Shown: positions 25,002 to 38,627, counted from the first letter of the stretch. The stretch: DNA of 64,000 nt from Mangifera indica (GCF_011075055.1 NC_058153.1:4464001-4528000), one strand, 5' to 3'. Notes: a model not told the origin generated them from the letters alone. Program-made: numbers and translations.

Positions 25002-26269
25002 ATTATTTTAAATTAAAAATAAAATAATATTTAAATTAAATAATAATATATTACTTATATATCGAATTATATATTAAAATATATGTATATATAAAATACT
25101 GTTACGCGGAAAAAAATAGGAGCAGAAAGGTGTGGCATAATAAAAACGCAGCTCAGCAGCGCGATTTATGGGGTAGGCAGGGAATGGCAACTTGGCACAC
25201 TAATGCATGTATTGGCAAAATTTCGTGTCTTCCACTAATTATAAAAAGTTTATTCAATCAAAAGTTGACAAGTGTATATAAATGGAATCTCTCTAACAAC
25301 CTGATCATTAGAATGCAAACCAAATACTTTTCTTATAGATGAAGGATATTATTAAATTGTTCAAGTTTTTAGGGTGGTATAAAAAGTAATTTAATTATTA
25401 TTTTTATTTTAAGTATTAAAAAAATATTAAGATAATTTTTATTTTATCATAATTATATTTGTATTTATTAAAATTTGTAGGGTAAAAATAATTTTATTTT
25501 TAATTAATATAATAAGTAATATAAAAAATATTATTTTAATAATAAAACATTTTTAAAACCAAATACTTTTTAGGGTAAAATTTTGAATTTGAATCTCTAT
25601 AACATTTGTAAAATATTTTAATTATTTATTTTTTTTTAAATTATTGAAAAAATTTGCATCTACTTATAAAATTATATGATTATTGGAGGCCTAGTAATTG
25701 ATTTCTAGTAGCCAGCTTTACGTGCATGAGTATATACTGAGCCATTGATTAATCTTTAATAATTTCCTTGTTTAATTAATTTATAATTAGGTAGAGATTA
25801 GAAGGTTTTTATAAAGTCTACCAACTCTAAATGAGATTGATGATTAGTGTTTAAGTCAGAATTTTTTTATGTAATCTTAAAATTAGAGGAATCTGCCTCC
25901 TCAAATCATAAAATTTGAGGCAAAGAAAGTCAATGTAATACAATTAAGCAATAAATCCTCGTAGCTCTATTATAAAACTAAGCTCCAAGACCTCTATTGG
26001 CATCCACAATTTTTTTTTTTCTTAAACAAAAGAATCTCAGACCATCTATTCGTAATTTAATAAACAACACAAAAAGATAAAACACCAACTACACCGAAGT
26101 AAAGTTTTGAAATTAATGATTAGTCTTACCTAATTAAAAGTTTAATCTTAAAATATTCTTGACATGTTTCTATCCACAACTTTGTTAAAGATTTGTTGCT
26201 TGCTTCTTTTGCATTTATCATTTCCCACTGACAAATTCATACCTAGCTGTGGATAATTGCATTTCAGCA

Positions 26270-26375
26270 GAGCTTGTTTAAAGTAAATGGCCCAATTCCT
26301 TCACCGGAACAACAGGCTTTGTCACTATGTGCGAGTGGGACATCATAAGCTGCTCAACCCTATCTTCCTTCTTCT
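26270..26375 (-). pseudogene. Short coding-like patch, unknown
   Basis: The minus strand reads EDRVEQLMMSHSHIVTKPVV then PVKELGHLL and a TAA near 26277. The composition is balanced compared with its AT-rich flanks. There is no good splice acceptor or neighbouring exon, so it may be a relic last exon or chance. The family is not recognised. Confidence 0.25.
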
Positions 26376-26854
26376 TCTTTTTTTTTTAATTCGAATCTTG
26401 ACTCAATTTTGTTAGATTGGGAAGCTTTGACATACAATGATTAAATTCGTAATTATTATACTAGATACGTTAAGGGTTTGCCTTGTATGATCTCAATTCG
26501 ATCTCAAACTGATGAGAATGAATGACTGATAAACAAGAAAATGAAAGGAAGATAGCAAAAATAAAACATTTTACTCAAAACAAATAAACAATGACAGTAG
26601 CCATAAGTACAAACAATACCGATCTCTCACCACCAGGCCTACCCATTAGCCTGTTTACAATGGGTTAAATCATCCTCTCGTCAAAGGTAAACATTATTTG
26701 TTCCTTGATTCATCTTTTCTTCTTCCCGCTATCTTTAATCCTCTGCTTACACTGCTAATGATAATTATTAAAATTACATCATCATTTACATCTTTATGAC
26801 TTAAGCTTAATTATGTAAATTTTTTTTTTTTACCGCACCGTGCTTGTTCAACAG

Positions 26855-27217
26855 TCAACAGGCGTAGAACTCGACGAGCTCATCTAACGACTCCGGCTGT
26901 GGATCGGCATTTTCAATCATCCAAAGCAGGTGCTCAAACAACACAACCTCGCACGGCACGTTTATCGTGTCGGACGAATCGTTTGATCGCTCTGCCAGTT
27001 CCTTGAAAACCGGATGATCAATGATATCGGAGCTGATGAGGTATCGTCTCCTAGATTTTCCGACATAGACAGGGTGAAGGTCGCCGGTGTTGGCGCAGGA
27101 ATCATCTGTGGTTGCGACTATGGAGCTCATGCTGGGACGGCCGCCGCTTTGTTTGTTGAATGAGTTGAGTTTCTTGAGCACTGACTTGAGCTTCGTCAGC
27201 TTGCCACCTTTCGCCAT
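26855..27217 (-). CDS. SAUR family auxin-responsive protein (intronless)
   Basis: Single-exon SAUR of 120 aa starting MAKGGKLTKLKSVLKKLNSF, a basic N-terminus typical of one SAUR subgroup. The SAUR domain spans about residues 45-112: LHPVYVGKSRRRYLISSDII, DHPVFKELAERS, INVPCEVVLFEHLLWMIEN. The usual GYLAVYVG is reduced to HPVYVG, as in the divergent SAUR76-79-like clade; that clade assignment is from memory. The ATG at 27217 is preferred to the longer frame up to 27493 because homology begins here and a TATA box lies 118 bp upstream. It is expected to act in cell-expansion control; no direct evidence here. It belongs to a different clade from the SAUR at 19272, so the two are not a local tandem pair. 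Confidence 0.9.
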   Translation of the reverse strand: MAKGGKLTKLKSVLKKLNSFNKQSGGRPSMSSIVATTDDSCANTGDLHPVYVGKSRRRYLISSDIIDHPVFKELAERSNDSSDTINVPCEVVLFEHLLWMIENADPQPESLDELVEFYAC

Positions 27218-27334
27218 TTGAGATGGTTTAAAAGAAAATGAATAAGAGATGTTTCTGTTTGTTTTGGAGGAAACAAAACAGAGAGACGATAGAGAGCCGT
27301 GTGTTTGAGGAGTAAGCATGAAGAAGGGAGGTTC

Positions 27335-27341
27335 GTATATA
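27335..27341 (-). promoter_or_regulatory. TATA box of intronless SAUR gene
   Basis: Minus-strand CTTTATATACGAACC lies about 118 bp upstream of the ATG, leaving a leader of roughly 90 nt. Confidence 0.6.
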
Positions 27342-27528
27342 AAGAGGACGGAGAGGGCTGAAATGGTAATTTTGACTGTGATTTCAGTTACAAGATGAGA
27401 GCCCAGCCCAGTGTCCTGTGTAAAGATAATGGTGGCACAATTTGAGGCATTACACCTTAATTTGGGCGTTTGGGGTTCACCAGTTAACGTCAACTAGAAA
27501 AATAGAACAGACTAGAGCAATTGACATT

Positions 27529-28204
27529 TTCCCACCCAAGGTTTGGTCTAAAAACCCTTTTCCACACTTAGTTTACATAAATAATATTTTTTATTCAAAC
27601 TCAAACTCTAGTAAAACAGCTATCAACATAAAGATAAAATAGTAATTTTACTATATATTAATTTAAAAAATAAAAACAAAAAATTTCTATAGACCTAAAT
27701 ATTTTAAACATGACAATTTGACACTTAAAAAAATATTATTACATTTTATTAATTTTTTTTAAGTGTAACTATCATTTTTTAAACTATTAAAGGGCAAACA
27801 ATAATTCAAATATTTTCAAAAGACCCCTAAACTTTTTAAAGTTTAAAAACCCTTGATATTTTCAAAAATTTTAATTTAACCATAATATACAATTATATGA
27901 CAAAGATACCCTATCTATAAAAAGAGAGAAATGAAGGGTGAAAGTGAAAGAAAAAGAAATTAAGAATTTCATATATAATTTGAATATTTAAAATGTTACT
28001 TTTAATTTTGTTAATTTAAGGTTATATGATAATTTTGAAAAATAAAATCGTATAGATAAAATGGTAATTCTACTCCCCAATATTATTGTTTCATTATCAT
28101 CATTTAATTTTGGGTGAAAAAATGTTATTTTTGTATGAAAAAAATATTCTTTATACCAACTAAGGGTAAAAAAGTATTTTAAGGCTAAATCTCGGGTGAG
28201 AACA
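27529..28204. mobile_element. Fold-back element with long terminal inverted repeats
   Basis: The left end (CCCACCCAAGGTTTGGTCTA, then AAACCCTTTTCCACACTTAG) pairs with the reverse complement of the right end (CTCACCCGAGATTTAGCCTT, then AAAATACTTTTTTACCCTTA). The inverted repeat runs about 75 bp at each side. The interior is AT-rich and non-coding. Half-elements with the same terminus occur near 23930, 28185, 35080 and 63390. It sits about 310 bp upstream of the SAUR start. Confidence 0.7.
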
Positions 28205-29839
28205 CGTAATTCACTCAATAAAGTAATTATCTTCTTATCCAAGGTATGCCATTAAAACACTTTTCCACCTTAGTCGTTATAAATAATATTTTCTTATATA
28301 AAGTCGAACCTAAATAATATTTTATCACCCAAATTTAAAGTATGCCAATGAAACAATATTATTAAAAAGTGAATTATTATTTTATTTCTATTATTTTATT
28401 GAAATGATCTTTTAAATATTACAATGATATAAAAAGTCTCTTATTTTTATTCCCTTTCACCCTCACATTTTACTTTTTCTCTCCTTATAGATATGGGTGT
28501 TTTTATTATAAAATAGTACATGATATATTGTAATTTTAAAAATATTAATGGTTTTTTTGAAATATTTTTAAGGGATTATTAGAAATTTAAAAATAGTTCG
28601 AAGGTCTTTTGGAATTCTTAAAGTATCAGTCTACCCCCTATAGTTTGGCAATTACACCCTAAATAATTGAATATAACCAACAAATTATAAATGTAAATAT
28701 TATATTACAAAATAGTTTCAAAATAAATAAGGTTTAAACACATTTTAAAGATTAATTTATAAATTCTTAAAACCTTTTTAAAAGTTAAATTATCAAATTT
28801 AAAACATTTAGATCTTGATAAAAAATTATTATATTTTTAAATTAATAGATAATAAAATTATTATTTTAACTTTATATCATTAATTTTTTTATTTAATTTA
28901 ATCTTAGATGGAAATACATTATCTATTTATGCTAATTTTTTTAATTAACAAACTTACTAGTGATAGAGACAGACACGTGCAAGGTGTTGGGAAAGGTCTC
29001 TCGATTTATTAAATAATATTATCCAAGTAAAGTAAAATAATTATTAAGGGAAGACTCTTGTCTCTCCAATCTCCTCATCAACAACTAATTGCTAACAACT
29101 TAATTTTTCATTAAAATAAGCATAATAATATGTGTTTATTTTTTTATATAATTTAAATATATTGATAATATTTTATTATATGATTAAAAATTATTTTATT
29201 TTTAATTTAAAATAATTTAATTACATAATGATAAATTTTCTATATACTCAAATTACATATAAAAATATATTTAATTTAAACTATATTAATTAATTGATTT
29301 TTAATTATACGGGAAAATTTAGTTCCAAAATATTCAATTTTTCTTTTAATTTCTCAATCAAATTCACCTTCAAAATGAATTATAAGATTAGTATTAATTG
29401 ATTTTTTTGACATTTATAGTAATTTTTTTATTTTCATTTAGATTATCCAATTTTCGCAATCAATATCATTTTTTTACTTTTAAATTGATTGGTGGTTAAT
29501 GAAAATTGCTTATTCCTTATACAATGTTGTGATTTGTGTGTAAGAAATGTGTATTTTGCTAGAAAATGATCGATTTTCATTGATAACAAGTTTTGGGCTT
29601 ACGGGTAAATTTTCTAATATAAATTAGTATATCAAAGGGTTTTTAAGTTTAAACTAGTTATTATATAATGAAAAATTATCTCAGATTAATTCAATTAAAT
29701 TATTGATTTATTAACTGAAATAATGAATTTTATAAGATGAGATGATTTTCTCGTCATCGAGCATGAAAAACACAATAAACGCAACTGCGTTTAGGACTGT
29801 TTATCACACCAATCACTGTTTATGAAATACGCAAAGTAC

Positions 29840-30040
29840 CTATCGTACTCAAATTAATATTTGTCGCATGCCTCGTTACTAGATATTGTTCATCAAATTA
29901 GGGGTTAAAATAATAGATGAGGCACCTACTTCGGGGCAAATTGATATTGGTCACCTACCCTGTTACTGTTACCGTAAAAAAAAAAAGGGCAAATAGATTA
30001 GTGGGGCACCTACCTGGGGGCAGATGAACATTTGCCAACA
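29840..30040. repeat. Imperfect direct repeats with GGCACCTAC
   Basis: Units containing TAGATGAGGCACCTACTTCG and TAGTGGGGCACCTACCTGGG, each followed by GGGCA and an ATT/CATT end, are spaced roughly 75-90 bp apart. An earlier weaker copy is near 29840 (AAGTACCTATCGTACTC). Confidence 0.5.
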
Positions 30041-32114
30041 TATTTTTCCTTGAAAATATTTTATTTTGTAATTTTTTTTAATTTTAACAATTATTAGCCT
30101 TATACGAAAATGAATTTTACTGTTTTTTTTTTTTTTTCAAAGATCAGCTTAAGTGAAGATAAGGGTAAGGGGTCCATATATCCTGTTATTTTTAAGGAAG
30201 GATGGTATGGATATGATGAAGCATATCATTTTATGGTGCAATTAATAGTTAGAGGCACAAGGAAACACTGGGAAAAATTCAGGGAAAATTGAGTGGGATT
30301 TAGAGGCAACTATTAGAGGGAACATATTTTGGGCAATTTGTAAATGTGAATGAGGATAGGTTTATTATTGTGACAACTCCATCGGGTGTTTTTTAGGTAA
30401 ATTAACCGTGGAGACCTCTCATTAAAGTTTTTGTTTCAACTAAATAAAGTGGATGCTCGATTTAGCATTTAGAACTTGCATTAGTTATTTGATTGAGGTT
30501 TAGTTAGCAGATTGACATAAAGTCATAGTTATGACCCTTTGAAGTTCAAATTATATCTTCCATCTTCTTCTAGAGCACACTGTAGTTGGGTCATTTCCAT
30601 ATTAATATGTGCACAATATTGAACCTCTTTCATTGACGTGAAAGGTCCTTTCATATGTAATTATTCATAATACTCTTTTTGAAATTTGTATCTTCTTTTC
30701 TTACAACTGATTTTCATATAAAAAAAATGTTATCTGTTTCATTTTTATAGCTAATATTATCATACATCGAATCTCATAATCATCTTGGATCTCGTAAGAT
30801 AATTAATTGATTGAGTTTTCAACATTCATTGTCATGCGTATATGTTTTTACCTTAGATTGATTTTCAAACTATACCTTAAAACCTCAATATTCTTTGATT
30901 TTCGCCAACAAATCTTGTCAGTTGTCATCCATACCGTAACCATAAATATTATTGTACCATTTTGAATAGAGGAAAATTCCTACAATTAGCAAAACAAATT
31001 TAGCTATAATAACATTTATCATAATACATGAATATACAATGATCTAAATATCCATAGTCCTCCATGTGATGTGATATATAATTTTAAACTATCAAAAAAC
31101 CCCTATTTTTTTTTATCTATATTAGTAACCCTTGAAAGTTAAAAAATTGCATTTGAGCCCATCCTCACCTCTCCTACTTACCACACTTGCCCGGCCTATT
31201 ATGCCTACCTCGCCCACTTTGCACGGTACACTCCTAACCTTGATTATGACCCTTTTTTTATTAATTATAACTAAAATTTAGTTCGAGGTTTCATACTAAT
31301 ATAGATTTGAAGTAAATATTTCATACTAAGGTAGATTTGAAGTAAATAAACCAATTTTAAAACTAAAATTAATTACAAAATAACAAGAATTAACAAGATA
31401 ACAATATACAATTCACCACTTCTATTACTCCTACCTAAATCCTACATAAGATTTGTACATATTTTTTTACAAAATCTTACTCTAAATCATATTTATAACT
31501 CAAATTAATAATAAAAATTTATTATCGAGAATTTTTTATATCATTTACTCGTTTATTAATATTTGAAGGAATTACACGGTTCATTAGTTATATGTAATGG
31601 ATTGTTACACAGGTTACTATCACTTTCTAAATTTGTAACTCCGAAACTAAGAACTAGTTATTGTCTTAAAGAATTTAGATTAGTTGTAACAAATAAAAGA
31701 ACAAATGAGTTAGTGTTGTTTTGACAAAAGTCAATGTAACATGCAATAATCATTATCATCTTCAATGTCTTGATGCATCTCATTGATAAAATGTTTGTGT
31801 CTGATGGCTATATTGATAGAGTTCATCTATGGTCAATGTTTAGATGATGACTTAGGGATTCAACTAATTCATCATATGTTATATCAAACTAAATTTAATC
31901 ATTTTTTTTAATGTTATTCATTGTGTTATCCTTTAATGTTGCCCTCTAACCTCTACTCCCAGCCATGACAACCATGTATATTATTTTGATCAACCCTATA
32001 ATAATAATAGATAAGATAAAACAAAAAAAAATTAAAAAAAATTTATACAAAACTCTTGGTTGTATATAAAATTTGTGGCCTCACTAATCTAGGAAAAAGT
32101 TACAAAGCCGCGCG

Positions 32115-32132
32115 CCCCCCAACCCGCCCCCC
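32115..32132 (-). other. G-rich tract on minus strand
   Basis: The plus strand reads CCCCCCAACCCGCCCCCC, so the minus strand has G6-C-G3-TT-G6. Three G runs, two of them long, could form a quadruplex only if a run is split. Confidence 0.45.
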
Positions 32133-32365
32133 TTATAATAACCATGTAAAAGATTAAATAAACCTGTTTGAGCATGTGAAAAACTTACAGAAACCCCTTC
32201 CCTAGTAGGCCTATATAATGATCTGAGCTGGTTTGATTCGATTTGATTTAATTTGAATTCATTTAATATGAATTAGAATCAAATTTAAGTCAACAGATTT
32301 GGCTTCTTTCTGAAACCGAGTCAAACTTGAGTTAGAAGATGTTTGACTCTAATTTATAACTGAAG

Positions 32366-32560
32366 ATCAATAATTCAAATTCGTGGTTTGATTTAGTTCG
32401 AATTTATAATTCGAATTGGTAGTTTGAATTCATGAGTCAGTTCAGCTCTAATTCATAACTCAAATCAACAATTTGAATTCGTGGTTTGATTCAGTTCGCT
32501 ACGAATCAACTCCAATTTATAATTCCAATTGGTGGTTTGAATTCATGAAGCAGTTAGGCT
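32366..32560. repeat. About 100-bp tandem repeat with GAATTC and GGTTTGA
   Basis: AATTCGTGGTTTGATTYAGT followed by AATTTATAATTCSAATTGGT and TTTGAATTCATGA occurs twice in a row. It lies within a larger segment whose ends (CTGAGCTGGTTTGATTCG near 32222; CGATCCAAACCAGTTTAGCT near 33800) are inverted copies. Confidence 0.65.
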
Positions 32561-33194
32561 CGAATCAGTAATTTTAAATATTATTTGAGTAATTTTGGCT
32601 AATTTATAACTCAAATTGAACGAATTGAATCATTTTTTATTTGAATTGAACTTAAATATTCAATTCAAACTATTTTATATTCAAACTAAACTTGAGTAAA
32701 AAAATATTCAAATTCGATCCGATTTATATCCACACCTATTCCTTATAGATTTCATGAAAAGTCATATGACATGGGAAATTTATTGTATTTTTTTTTTTAT
32801 AATATTTTGTCGTATTTATCCTTTATTAAATCCTTGTAATCCCTTTGCAAACTTAGAATAACACTCATAAATATTATTATATTGTGTATATTAACAATAA
32901 ATCAACATAATTATAATATCATAGCATTCGAAATTAATTTAATATAAAATTAAGATTTATCTTAATACATGGATATAATGATCAAATGAGATAAAGGAAT
33001 TTATTTATTTTATAGAAAAAAGAAAAGCGATGGTGCATTGGATTCATGATGTATACCAACACACTCATTAAGCATAGCATGAGTATATACATGTTCGAAA
33101 TAATAAGAGCGTTTAATATATGCCTTAGAACAAACAAATGCTACCGACCGTTATGTATGGGGTAGGTATAAACTGGATCAAGTTTAAATATTTT

Positions 33195-33740
33195 TAGTTT
33201 GAATAGAAAATAATTTAGTTCGAGTTTATCAAATCAAAATTAAGTTTGATTTAAATAAAAAATAGTTTAATTTAAAATTATAGTTTGAATTGATGATTTA
33301 AATTTACGGTTTGGATACATAACTAAATTTGTGATTCATTAATAAAATAATGTCGTTTTACTCAAATAGTATTTGAAATTACTGATTTTAATCACTAATT
33401 CGAGTCTAACCAAGCTACAAATTTAAACAATTAAATCAAACTATTCATTCGAGCTATAAATTAGTTTGAGTTTAGTTTAAATAGAAAATAATCTAGTTCA
33501 AATTCATCGAATCAAAAGTAAGTTCGATTCAAATGAAAAATGATATAATTCGAATTCATAGTTTAAATTGATGATTCAAATTTACGATTTAAATTCATAA
33601 CTCAGTTTATGATTCATTAATAAAACAATATCGTTTTACTAAAATGATATTCGAAATTACTAATTCAAATCATGAATTCAAATCGAATTGAATCACAGAT
33701 TTGAACTATTGATTCGAGTTATAAATTCAAACCGAACACC
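33195..33740. repeat. About 278-bp tandem duplication
   Basis: ATAGAAAATAATTTAGTTCG at 33203 recurs as ATAGAAAATAATCTAGTTCA at 33481. Downstream parts follow in the same order in both copies (GATTCATTAATAAAAYAATR, TCGTTTTACT, ATTYGAAATTACT). The copies have diverged by roughly 15-20 percent by eye. Confidence 0.75.
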
Positions 33741-34489
33741 TCTTAACTTAAATTTGGCTCAAATTTGAATCAAACAAAATTAAGCCAAATCAACTTATAC
33801 GATCCAAACCAGTTTAGCTCATATCTGAACCTAGTTATATATATAGTTGATCTTAAACCTTATCCAGTTGATTGGGATAAAGAGATAATTAAAAAAAAAA
33901 AAAGTGAAATCAGATAATAAAAACAAATAGAGATTAGATGCTTGATATATCAGATCATGTTTTGTAAAGATAAAAAATGAAAATTAGTACAAGAATGATA
34001 AGATAAAAGAATAAAGCGAAGTGGGTCAAAGAGGAAATAGTTTAAGATTCGCCATGTCTTTATTAAGACGAGAATGGAGGAAGGATTTGGCAAAATCAAT
34101 GAACAGAAGACTGATTTGGATGATTAGGGCAATTTTATTTTTAATTCCAAAGATGAACCCATCATTTGTATGACATGATACAAATGTAACCAAAAGCACA
34201 TCATGTTCGACCTTTCATTGTTTTTTCCTTATTTATTTATTTATATTTAGTTTTTTATAACTAAAATTAAAAGGTATAAAAAAGTGATTGAATATTTTTT
34301 AAATGGGACCGAAATCAGGTTCATGTGCCTGTGCTTAAGCAAATCGTGATATGTTTCTGGAGGTATGGAGGCATGTGCATAGTGTTCTTGTCAGGCAGCG
34401 CTCTGTTTCTTCTTTTGAATCCATCAGTTTATGAATTATCTTACAGGCTTGGGAGTTGGGGAGCCGAAACATCATAGGATTCTGATTTT

Positions 34490-34496
34490 ATATATA

Positions 34497-34527
<31 letters not shown>
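34490..34527. repeat. (TA)n(CA)n compound microsatellite
   Basis: A run of TA dinucleotides passes directly into CA dinucleotides and back to TA. Alternating purine-pyrimidine tracts of this kind are slippage-prone. Confidence 0.9.
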
Positions 34528-36488
34528 CCAAAGGATTATTCTACACCCGAGTTTAAATGTATTTTCAAAATCATATTCATGAGATTTAAAAAATTTAAAG
34601 TCTCATTTATAAGTCAATTATCATTTAAAATCTCAATTAGGATTACGAGTAAAATTATTATTTAACAAAAAATTTTTAAAATTAAAGTTTTACTCTTTAT
34701 CCCCTTCAATTTAAAAATTTCATAATTTTTCTTATTTAAAGTTTGAAAAATTAATATTTCTCCCTTAGGGCTTACAAACCACATCGGAGACAGTGAAATT
34801 TACTAAATCCAACTGCGTTGGCTCTCTCTCTTGGTTTATCTCTTTTTGTCGATCAAATCTCAACTACAGATGAAATCAATTTCCTCCTACAAATACGAGA
34901 AACGTTATATTCAAAACGATTTAATTTGGTTTGATAAAATTTTATTGTTTTTTATTTTTAAAATTAATCGATACTAAAATTATTATTTTACTTTTATGCT
35001 ATTAGTTTTATAAACAAAGTTTGAGTTTGGGTAAAAATGTAATTTATGCAAATTAAGGATGAAAAAGTATTTTTAGACAATACTTTGGTCGGGCAATGTA
35101 TGTACTCTTTGTATGATTGTGATGTGAAAACAAGTAGCAGTAGGTCATACTCGAGTAGGTAACGCTAGCCGTCCATTGTTAAATGGAAATTTTTGTAGTA
35201 GCAGGATTCCAACAACTTTGCCCCCTGAGGTCTCTGCTCCCAGACGCACGCACGTACCATATGTCAGTCTCCAGTTAGGATTAATGGAAGTGAATCAGAG
35301 TCAAATTTCCCTTGCACTTTAGTCGAAGGATAGATCTGTAAATGGGTCAAGGACGAGGAGTCTTTTTCCTACCTTGTCCTGCCTTACCCCCATCCCGATA
35401 CTCGTTTTCGTCTTTTTATATTAATATATTTATTTAAAATATTAATATTTTTTTTATAGTTTTAGATTATTTATATTTTTAAAATTTATTTAGTTTTTTA
35501 TTGTATATATTAAAATGATTAATATATGAAATTTATGATATTTGAAATAGTGAGTTAGTTTTAATTTTACTTAATTTTGTTATTTAATATATTTATATTG
35601 TGTTTAGATGATTTTTCCCTACGGATATAGAGAGAGGATTTTTTTTTTCTGTGGGAAGAAGGAGAAAATTTTTCTTTATGAGGAGAAGACAAAAAATCCT
35701 TATCATCCTTATAATGGAGACAGGTTAAGGATAGAAATTGATATTTTCGACAAGAACAAGAACAAAGACGAAGATAGAGATTGACATCCTCTTCCCACCT
35801 CTCCCCGTTGTCACCCCTATTTCCTTGGTGACCTTGTGACGTGACCATCAATTATGAGGCTATTCTTTATCAATCAAATTATGTACATAATTTATATATA
35901 TAATTTTGTATATAAATGATAACATATCATTATATAATTTAATATTATTTTATCTTTAATTTTTAATTACTTAATTATATAATAATACATTATTATTTAT
36001 ACATAAAAATTGTGCACATAACCTAACTCTTATGTTATATTCACTTCTAAATTGTCCATTATGAAACCTTTATGGGACTAGAGAGAACTTTGTTTTGTTT
36101 TTTTTTTAGTGAAAGTTTATTCCAGATTTTTTTAGTTAAAAGATAGTTATATCTGTATAAATAATAAATACAAATTTATTTATAAATGATAAGGTATTAT
36201 TGTTTAATTTAATATTATTTTATCTCTAATTTAAAATTATCAAATTATATAAAAATATATTATCATTTGTGTATAAGTTTATGTTTATTATTTATACACA
36301 TAATTTTATTATTAATTACATAACCAAAGGATCGCAAAGGACCCAAGAAAAAGTTTCTGGTTTTCAATTTTAGCCCAAATCTTGTAAAATTACACCATCT
36401 TAATATGACATTTATGTGGACTCAAGTTTTATCTTATTTAATATAGTTAATTTGATTTTAAAAATAATGATTTAATTCAAGTAAAGTT

Positions 36489-36788
36489 AAGGTTGGATTC
36501 GAGCTGAGCTTGAGCTCGGCTGGGTTTACATATAGTTGAGCTTGAGTTTGAGTTTGGGCTCGTGAAAGTCAGACTCAAATTCTATTCAATTTATTTTTTG
36601 TTATTAAAACGATGTCATTTTAATACATATTAGTCAAAATGACGTCGTTTTGTATCAAAATTTTTAATTAGAAAATTTAACGAGTAGCTCGAGCTCGAGC
36701 TCAAACTCGATTGAGCTTAGCTAGGACTGATTTGTTTTGGGCTCATTTGAGCTGAGTTCAAACTGACTTTATTCGAGTCTAACCCTAA
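36489..36788. mobile_element. MITE-like element, GAGCTC family copy 2
   Basis: Left end AGGTTGGATTCGAGCTGAGC and right end TTCGAGTCTAACCCTAA form a terminal inverted repeat. The interior has GAGCTCGAGCTCAAACTCG and two ACGTCGTTTT/AACGATGTCATT-type motifs. Confidence 0.65.
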
Positions 36789-38627
36789 GTAAAGTTTACC
36801 GTTATTCAAAAAAATAAATAAATAAATAAATTTATAAACATATTTATGCTGTTTTAAAAAGTCATAAGTGATGTTATGTGGTTCAACTTTCTAGTATGCG
36901 GGTTTCGATGGTTATGCTCACAGACTAAGAGGCTTTGTATCAAAGCCCGTTTTCTTAAAATCTAAGATCCAACCTGATTTTTTTTGGTAAGTTTCAAAAA
37001 ATAGTTTTATTCCAATAAACTTAAAACAAATTTGGTTTAAATAAATTTGAGCTTAAATTTAAGAGTTTATTTTTTATCCAAACTAATTTTTAACCTCATT
37101 AATTTGATTATTATTGTCACTTTTTTTTAAACAATCTTAATAAAAAATATTAAAATGACATTATAATCTTAAATATAATATCCACACTTTTATTATTTTT
37201 TTTAAATTTACAAAAAAATTTTAGAATTTTAAGAAATAAAAACTTTACAATAGTTAGAGTACACTAAAACATGAAATGCCCACCTAAAGGCCCAACGGAC
37301 TAATTCTCATCCAAGAACCCTTTTCTCAAATTTCTATTTATTAGTTTTCAAAAATTTAAATATCTAAGTTATTAAAGTTGATCAAATTTATTAGTTTTAA
37401 AATTTTATTTTATTTTTTCTGAATCCTAAAAACTAATAATTTCTCCCTAAACTAAGTTTAAAAAGTAATATTTTCTCCTCTAAGGTTTATTTTTCATTAT
37501 CTGACGACTTTTTTCTCTTAATGCTTTCCCAAATGAAGAGTCTTTGTCTCTTGAGTTTGGATGGTTGGCCAAAATGAGAGATAGAGAGAGACCGCTAAAA
37601 GAAGAGGAAACATCGAGAGAGAGAGGTCACCAAAGGGAACAGTCAGAGAATAAAAAATAAACTTAAAAGAAAAATTCATTTTTTAAAATTTGGTTTAAGA
37701 AAAAATTATTAGTTTTTAAGGTTTAGAGGAAAAATAAGATAAAATTTTAGTTATTTTTTAATATCATTAGTTAAATGATAATTTTAATATCACTAGTTTT
37801 TAAGGTTTAAGAATCTTTCTCATCCTTGTAACAGGGATAGGTTAAGAATGAGAATTGATATCCCCGTCAAGGACAGGACGGAAATGAAGACGGGAATTGA
37901 CATCCTCTCCTCACCTTTCCCCGTTGCCATCCCTATTTCCTTGGTGACCTTGTGACGTGACCATCAATTATGAGGCTATTCTTTATCAATCAAATTATGT
38001 ACATAATTTTTATATATAATTTTGTATATAAATAATAAGATATCACTACATAATTGAATATTATTTTATCTTTAATTTTTAATTACTCAATTATATAATA
38101 ATACATTATTATTTATACATAAAAATTGTGCATATAACCTAACTCTTATGTTATATTCACTTCTAAAGGGACCATTACGAAACCTTTATGGGACTATTTT
38201 ACTTAACATGGGCTGTCATAGAGAGAACTTCCTTTTTTTTTTTTTTTAAGTGAAAGTTTATCCCATATTTTTTTAGTTAAATGATAGTTATATCTGTATA
38301 AATAATAAATACAAATTTATGTATAAATGATAACGTATTATTATTTAATTTAGTGTTATTTTATCTCTAATTTAAAATTATCAATTATATAAAAATATAT
38401 TATCATTTGTGCATAAGTTTGTATTTATTATTTATGTACATAATTTTATTATTAAGTATATAACTGAAGGATCGCAAAGGACCCAAGAAAAAGTTGATGG
38501 TTTTCAATTTTAGCCCAAATCTTGTAAAATTACACCATCTTAATATGACATTTATGTGGATTCAAGTTTTATCTTATTTAATATAGTTAATTTGATCTTA
38601 AAAATAATGATTTAATTCAAGTAAAGT

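Larger units (their letters stand above)
20346..26854. other. Intergenic repeat block between two SAUR genes
   Basis: No convincing gene in 6.5 kb. Palindromic element copies lie at about 20722-20874, 21078-21215, 22570-22690, 23448-23570, 24778-24925 and 24930-25100; the last holds a TA run at about 24963-24997. A separate MITE is at 21551-22033. A less AT-rich patch at 23090-23420 has a CACGTG core (near 23134) and open frames on the minus strand with no recognised family. A short coding-like patch lies at 26270-26375. Confidence 0.55.
28205..32210. other. Gene-poor repeat region
   Basis: No gene recognised. 28243-28940 holds further fold-back-type sequence related to 27529-28204. A palindromic element copy is at about 29118-29275. 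Imperfect direct repeats with GGCACCTAC lie at about 29840-30040. An open frame at 30110-30292 (KEGWYGYDEAYHFM) matches nothing I know. A C-rich tract is at 32115-32132. Confidence 0.5.

Noticed and set aside
30110..30292. Open frame with KEGWYGYDEAYHFM
   Set aside because: The T-run start and lack of any recognised family make chance or an old repeat more likely.
32366..33740. Regular repeats resembling a CRISPR array
   Set aside because: Unit lengths of 100 and 278 bp, AT-rich, diverged, in a plant nuclear context; simple tandem duplication.
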